This document shows, in pieces, positions 59,395 through 64,000 of a DNA stretch of 64,000 nucleotides. Positions within the stretch are counted from its first letter, which is position 1, and every line of letters begins with the position of its first letter. Origin of the DNA: Pseudomonadota bacterium. GTDB taxonomy: Bacteria > Pseudomonadota > Gammaproteobacteria > Steroidobacterales > Steroidobacteraceae. Both the position numbers and the translations under genes were made by a program. Location: assembly GCA_016705325.1 (NCBI GenBank), contig JADIYJ010000027.1, forward strand, positions 682,001 through 746,000, written 5' to 3'. Under the pieces are notes generated by a model. It saw only the letters and a list, made by a program, of their open reading frames with translations, did no database searches and had not been told where the DNA came from.

Positions 59395-60102
59395 ATATAA
59401 CAGCGCGGCGGCCGAACACGGCCCTGATGCGCGAAATCGGTAGCGGCTTCGGGCCAGCAGCGGCTGCAGGTGCGGCCAGACCTCGTCCAGCAACCGGGGC
59501 TGGGCGGCCGCGGTGGGATGGATGCCGTCCTCCTGGAACAGGCTCGTGCTGGGCCACGTTCGCGAGCAGGAATGGCACGCTCGGCAGCTTGTATTGCCGC
59601 GCCAGGTCGCCATACAGGCCGTAGAAGTCGCGGGTGTAGGCGGGCCGTAGTTGGGCGGGATCTTCATGCCGACCAGCAGGATCCTCGCCCCGGCCTGCTG
59701 CGAACTGCCGACGATGGCCTCGAAGTTCCGGCGGATGTCGGCGACGGGCAGGCCGCGCAGGCCGTCGTTGCCGCCGAGTTCGACGATCACGATCGCCGGG
59801 CGATGCGTGGCCAGCGGCCAGGGCAGCCGGGCCAGGCGCCGCCGGTGGTCTCGCCGCTCGAACTGGCGTTGACGACGCGGTGACCGTACCCTTGGCGCGC
59901 AACCAGGGCCTGCAGCAGGCCACCCAGCCCTGCTCGACCCGGATCCCGTAACCCGCGCTGAGGCTGTCGCCCAGGACCAGGATGGTGGGGGCGGCCGCCG
60001 GCGCATCCGCCGCCGGGCGGCAGCGCGCCGCAGGCCAGCAGCACGAGGCACAGGACACGAATGGCAGCAGACGAAAAGCAGGCTTTGATGAACGACACGA
60101 CG
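59395..60102 (-). pseudogene. tesA: TesA-like lipase/thioesterase with several frameshifts
   Basis: SGNH-hydrolase blocks can be read only by changing frame: ILVLGDSLSAGYGI (nucleophile Ser), VIVELGGNDGLRGLP, RILLVGMKIPPNYGP, YTRDFYGLYGDLARQYKLP and DGIHPTAAAQ (Asp-His). A signal peptide (IRVLCLVLLACGALP) lies upstream. The end points are approximate. TesA is a periplasmic multifunctional esterase. It is divergent from ybbA, as in E. coli and pseudomonads. Confidence 0.75.
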
Positions 60103-60761
60103 GTGGTGCTGGCAGCGGAAGGGCTCGGCAAGCAGGTTAGCAGTCCCGAGGAACGCTGGCCATCCTCGACGGACATCGCTTTCGATCCGGCGCGGCGAAT
60201 CCGTCGCCATCGTCGGCGCGTCCGGCGCCGGCAAGTCGACGCTGCTGGCGCTGCTGGCGGGCCTCGACGAACCGACCTCCGGCCGTGCGCTGCTCGCGGG
60301 CAACGACCTGACGCAGCTCGACGAGGACGGTCGCGCCGCAGTGCGGGCGAGCCACGTCGGCTTCGTCTTCCAGTCCTTCCACCTCGTGCCATCGCTCACG
60401 GCCCTCGAGAACGTGATGCTGCCGCTCGAGCTCGCGCGTCGCCGGATGCCCGCGCCGCGGCACGCGAAGTGCTCGGGCGCGTGGGCCTCGCCGAGCGCGT
60501 CGGGCACTATCCGCGGCAACTCTCGGGCGGCGAGCAGCAGCGCGTCGCCATGGCGCGCGCCTTCGTGCGCGAGCCGGACGTGCTGTTCGCCGACGAACCG
60601 ACCGGCAACCTCGACGCGGCAACGGGCGAAAGATCATGGACCTGCTGTTCGGCCTCAACCGCGCGACGCAGACCACGCTCGTGCTCGTCACGCACGACCG
60701 GCAGCTCGCCGCGCGCTGCGACCGCATCATCCGCCTCGACGCCGGCCGCATCGTCCGGTGA
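60088..60761 (+). pseudogene. ybbA: YbbA/LolD-like ABC transporter ATPase with frameshifts
   Basis: Blocks in different frames give a complete MacB/LolD-type ATPase: Walker A GASGAGKSTLLALLAG, FVFQSFHLVPSLTALENVML, signature LSGGEQQRVAMARAF, Walker B VLFADEPTGNLD and VTHDRQLAARCDRI. At least three indels are needed. The ATG at 60088 is the likely start. It pairs with the permease that follows (GTGA overlap at 60758). Confidence 0.8.
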
Positions 60762-63257
60762 ACTGCGCATGCCGTCCTCGCTTCGCGCTGCGCAATCTGT
60801 TGCGGGACTTAAAGTCCGGCGAACTCGCCGTGCTCGTGCTCGCGCTGCTGGTGGCGGTCGCCTCGCTGACGGCGGTCGGGTTTTTCACCAGCCGTATCGG
60901 CCGGGCGGTAGAGCGGCAGGCTGGTGAAGTGCTGGCCGCCGACCTGCGCCTCGAATCGGCGCGGCCCATTGCCGACGACTACGACGCGGAGGCGGCAAGA
61001 CGCGGCCTGCGCTCCGCGCGCCTCGAGTCGATGCCGAGCGTGGTGTTCTTCGGCCAGGAATCGTCCCTGATCGCGCTGCGTGCCGTCGGCGCAGGCTATC
61101 CGCTGCGCGGCCGCCTCAAGACGGCGGACCAGCCGTTCGGCAAGGGCGTGGCCACCGACGGCATTCCCGCGCCGGGCGAAGCGTGGGCCGATTCGCGGTT
61201 GCTGGCGAAGCTTGGCGCGCAGGTCGGTTCGGACCTGACGGTCGGCGCACACACGGTCCGTGTCACGCGGGTGCTCGACTATCGTCCCGACCAGGGCAGC
61301 GGCTTCGCCGATCTCGCGGCGACGCTGCTGATCAACCGCGCCGACCTGCCGGCCACCCAGCTGGTGCAGCCCGGCAGCCGCGTGAGCCGGGCCCTGCTGT
61401 TTGCGGGCGACCCCGCACCGGTCGAGGATTTCCGCGAGTGGCTCAGGCGGGCAAGCAACGCGGCGAGCGGTTGCGGGCGATCGCCGACGCCAGCCCGCAG
61501 ATCCGCGCTTCGAGCGACCGTGCGGGAAGGTTCCTCTCGCTCGCGAGCCTGGTGAGCGTGCTGCTTTCGGCGATCGCGGTGGCGATGGCGGCGCAGCGTT
61601 ACGCGCGGCGCCACCTCGACAACGTGGCGCTGATGAAGTGCATGGGCGCGCCGCAGCGGTTCGTTCTGACACAGACAGTGGTCCAGCTCGTTGCGATCGC
61701 CGTCGTGACCGCCGTCGCCGGCACGGCGATCGGTTACCTCGCGCAATCCGGCATCGCCTGGCTGCTGCGCGACCTGTTGCGCGGCGACCTGCCGCCGCCC
61801 TCGGCCGATGCCTTCCTGCCTGGGCCTCGTCACGGCGGTCGTCGTGCTCGTCGGGTTCGCATTGCCGCCGTTGCTGCGCCTGAAGCGTGTTCCGCCCGCC
61901 CGTGTCCTGCGCCGCGATCTCGAGCCGCCGCCGCTGCGGTACACCGTCGTCTACGGCCTGGCGATCGGTGCCGTGCTCGCGCTGCTGTACTGGATCGTGC
62001 GCGACGCGCAGCTCGTCGGCTACGTGGCAGGCGGTCTTGGCGCGACGTTCCTGCTGCTCGCCGTCGCCGGCTGGGCGCTGGTGAAGTGCTGGCGCCGCTG
62101 CGCAGCGGCGTGGGTGTCGCCTGGCGGTACGGCCTCGCCAACATCGCACGCCGCGGTCGCGACAGCATCGTGCAGATCGTGGCGTTCGGCCTCGGCTTCA
62201 TGGTGCTGCTGCTGCTCGCGCTGGTGCGCAACGACCTGCTGCGCGACTGGAGGCGCAGCCTGCCGACCGACGCGCCGAACTATTTCATGATCAACATCCG
62301 CCCGACGAAGGCGCGGCCGTGCGGGCGTTCCTTGCCAAGCCGGACCTGCCGCCGACGGAGCTGGTGCCGATGCTGCGGGCGCGGCTCACGCGCCATCAAC
62401 GGCACCCCGGTCGAGCAAGATCACGTTCCAGTCGGAGCGCGCGAAGGAGTTCGTCGAGCGCGAGGCCAACCTCACCTGGTCAGCCGAGCTCGCGCCCGAC
62501 AACAAGATCGTCGCCGGGCAGTGGTGCGAAGGACGCGCGACGGCGCGCCGCGCGTTTCGGTCGAGCAGGACTACGCCGAGCGCCTCGGCATCAAGCTCGG
62601 CGACACGCTGACCTACGACGTCGCCGGCGAAACGGTCACCGCCAGGGTGACGAGCCTGCGTGAAGTGCACTGGGATTCGTTCCAGCCGAACTTCTTCGTC
62701 GTGTTCTCGCCCGGCGTGCTGGACGACGTGGCCGGCACTCTGATCACCAGCGTGCACGTCGAGCCGGCGCAACGGCCCGCACTCGTCGAACTCGTGAGCG
62801 CTTTCCCGAAGTGACCGTGATCGACCTCGACACGCTGCTCGCGCAGGTGCGCGACGTGATGGACAAGGCGACTCTGGCCGTGCAGTACGTGTTCCTGTTC
62901 ACGCTGCTCGCCGGGCTGATGGTGCTGCTCGCGGCCGTGCAGGCGACGCGCGACGAGCGCCGTTACGAGAGCGCGATGCTGCGCACGCTCGGCGCGAGCC
63001 GCAAGGTCGTGTTCCAGGGCGTGGCGGCCAATTCATCGTGCTCGGCGCGCTCGCCGGGTTGCTCGCGGCGGCCGGCGCGACCGCGGCCGGTTACCTCCTG
63101 GCGAAGCAGGTCTTCGGCCTCCAGTACTCACCCGACCCACGGGTGTGGCTGGTCGGCATCGTCGGCGGGCGCGGTGCTGGTGGGCACCGCAGGGATCCTG
63201 GCCGCGCGTTCGGTCGTGTCGCACCCGCCGCTGCAGGCGCTGCGCGCCGATCTCTAG
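60758..63257 (+). pseudogene. ybbP: YbbP-like ABC permease (FtsX family) with many frameshifts
   Basis: Recognisable in pieces: FALRNLLRDLKSGELAVLVL, VERQAGEVLAADLRLES, LDNVALMKCMGAPQRFVLTQ, SIVQIVAFGLGFMVLLLLA, VEQDYAERLGIKLGDTLTYD and the final ESAMLRTLGASRKVV to ALRADL at 63257. An intact member has about 830 residues with ten helices. At least six frame changes are needed. With YbbA it forms a type VII ABC exporter next to tesA. Confidence 0.8.
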
Positions 63258-63281
63258 CTGCGCTCGCTCGTCAGGTCGATG

Positions 63282-63989
63282 TCAGTCCGGGCGGCGGGGT
63301 TTGATCGCACCGCTCTGGTAAGCGAGTTCCAGGGCCGACTGCAACCACGCGAGTCGCTGCTCCGGCGTGCGGCGTGCGAACGACCAGCGACGCAGCGCAT
63401 TCCGGGCATCCTGCGGTTGCGGCCCCTGCAAGGGGTGCTGTCGGGACCGAGTCCGGCACGTTTCCAGTCCCCAGCACGCCGCGCAAACGTTCGATATCCG
63501 CCAAACCTGGGGCGCCCGGCGATTTGCTCAACGCGACGAGGTGCGGGATCGAGGCCACTGCACGGCTGTCCCCCCCATCGTGACCACGGACGCGCCTGCG
63601 CAGGTCGGAAAAAGCTCACGATCGGGTCGAGGATGATGTCGATGGTGGGGCGTGTTCGTGGAGTCCCAGAAGCTGAACACCTTCATGCCGCGGGTCGTCT
63701 GCCAGTCGGCGCGCTGCGCCGGATCGGCAAGGGCCATGGGATCGACCGGTGCCATCGAGCGGTAGCCCGACGCGGTCAACGCGCGGACGGTGTCGGCGGT
63801 GGTGTCAGTGGACAGGTCGATGACGAGATCCACGTCAGCCGTCAAACGGTCGATTCCGTGCAGCAGGAGCGGGAGCCGCCCACGACGACGAACCGCACCG
63901 TGCGGCGGCGAGCAGGGAGAACTGCCCGGATGAAATCCACTGGCATGTCCCATTGTCGCTGCGCCAATGATGCCACGCCAGTGAGTCAC
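63282..63989 (-). pseudogene. Nucleotidyltransferase-like gene and small partner, frameshifted
   Basis: One frame has GIDRLTADVDLVIDLSTDTT, like the GS-x-D-x-D site of AbiEii/MNT nucleotidyltransferases, then MKVFSFWDSTN. Other frames give DIILDP-like sequence and LADIERLRGVLG. The last part reads RTPEQRLAWLQSALELAYQS and ends KPRRPD at 63282, probably a second small gene overlapping the first. Such pairs occur as TA-like loci. Boundaries are uncertain. Confidence 0.5.
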
Positions 63990-64000
63990 CTCCGGGGCCC

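Overview
The window is GC-rich, densely coded DNA from a free-living gammaproteobacterium. The pilMNOPQ-aroK-aroB-dgt block, type II citrate synthase, PBP1A, YaeQ and VPLPAAAWL-type PEP-CTERM proteins fit a lineage near Xanthomonadales, Nevskiales or Steroidobacterales; that placement is an inference from gene content. No rRNA, tRNA or CRISPR array was seen.

The layout has five parts. (1) 0-20.8 kb is an accessory island crowded with toxin-antitoxin (TA) genes: three hipBA pairs, two divergent Fic genes around an intergenic region with a four-copy 24-bp repeat array, a TumE/TumA-like locus, a higBA remnant broken by an IS1634-type element, a hicA remnant, brnTA, a Phd-zeta pair and a DUF4143-type ATPase. 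A TPR lipoprotein and two PEP-CTERM surface proteins sit inside it. A 105-bp direct repeat, carrying a CRP-type site and the start of a small gene, occurs at both ends of the first 13.3 kb. (2) 20.8-31.9 kb is mostly core housekeeping (yicC, a PP2C phosphatase, rph, rdgB, hemW, rpmE, an M48 protease with an in-frame stop, gltA, a host-attachment protein). It is interrupted by an IS4-family element with clean terminal repeats and a 9-bp target duplication, and by REP-like palindrome clusters. (3) 31.9-45.4 kb holds PBP1A and, divergently, the type IV pilus operon pilMNOPQ preceded by a convincing c-di-GMP-I (GEMM) riboswitch, then aroK-aroB-dgt-pyrF-hemE-ppa. (4) 45.4-56.4 kb holds a GIY-YIG protein, a DUF885 protein, a TauE-like exporter and the potassium operon kdpFABCDE with an extra 30-codon leader gene. 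(5) 56.4-64 kb holds yaeQ, a phd-vapC pair, fadD, tesA, the ybbA-ybbP ABC exporter and a nucleotidyltransferase.

From kdpC to the right edge nearly every long gene carries several one- or two-base frameshifts, while three short genes at 56.4-57.7 kb are intact. Sequence or assembly error in this stretch is at least as likely as true gene decay.

The strongest candidates for new biology are the hipBA-hipBA-fic / repeat array / fic-hipBA cluster, the intergenic elements whose arms are simple purine and pyrimidine tracts (after the PP2C gene and after hemE), the riboswitch-controlled pilus operon, and the unannotated small genes.
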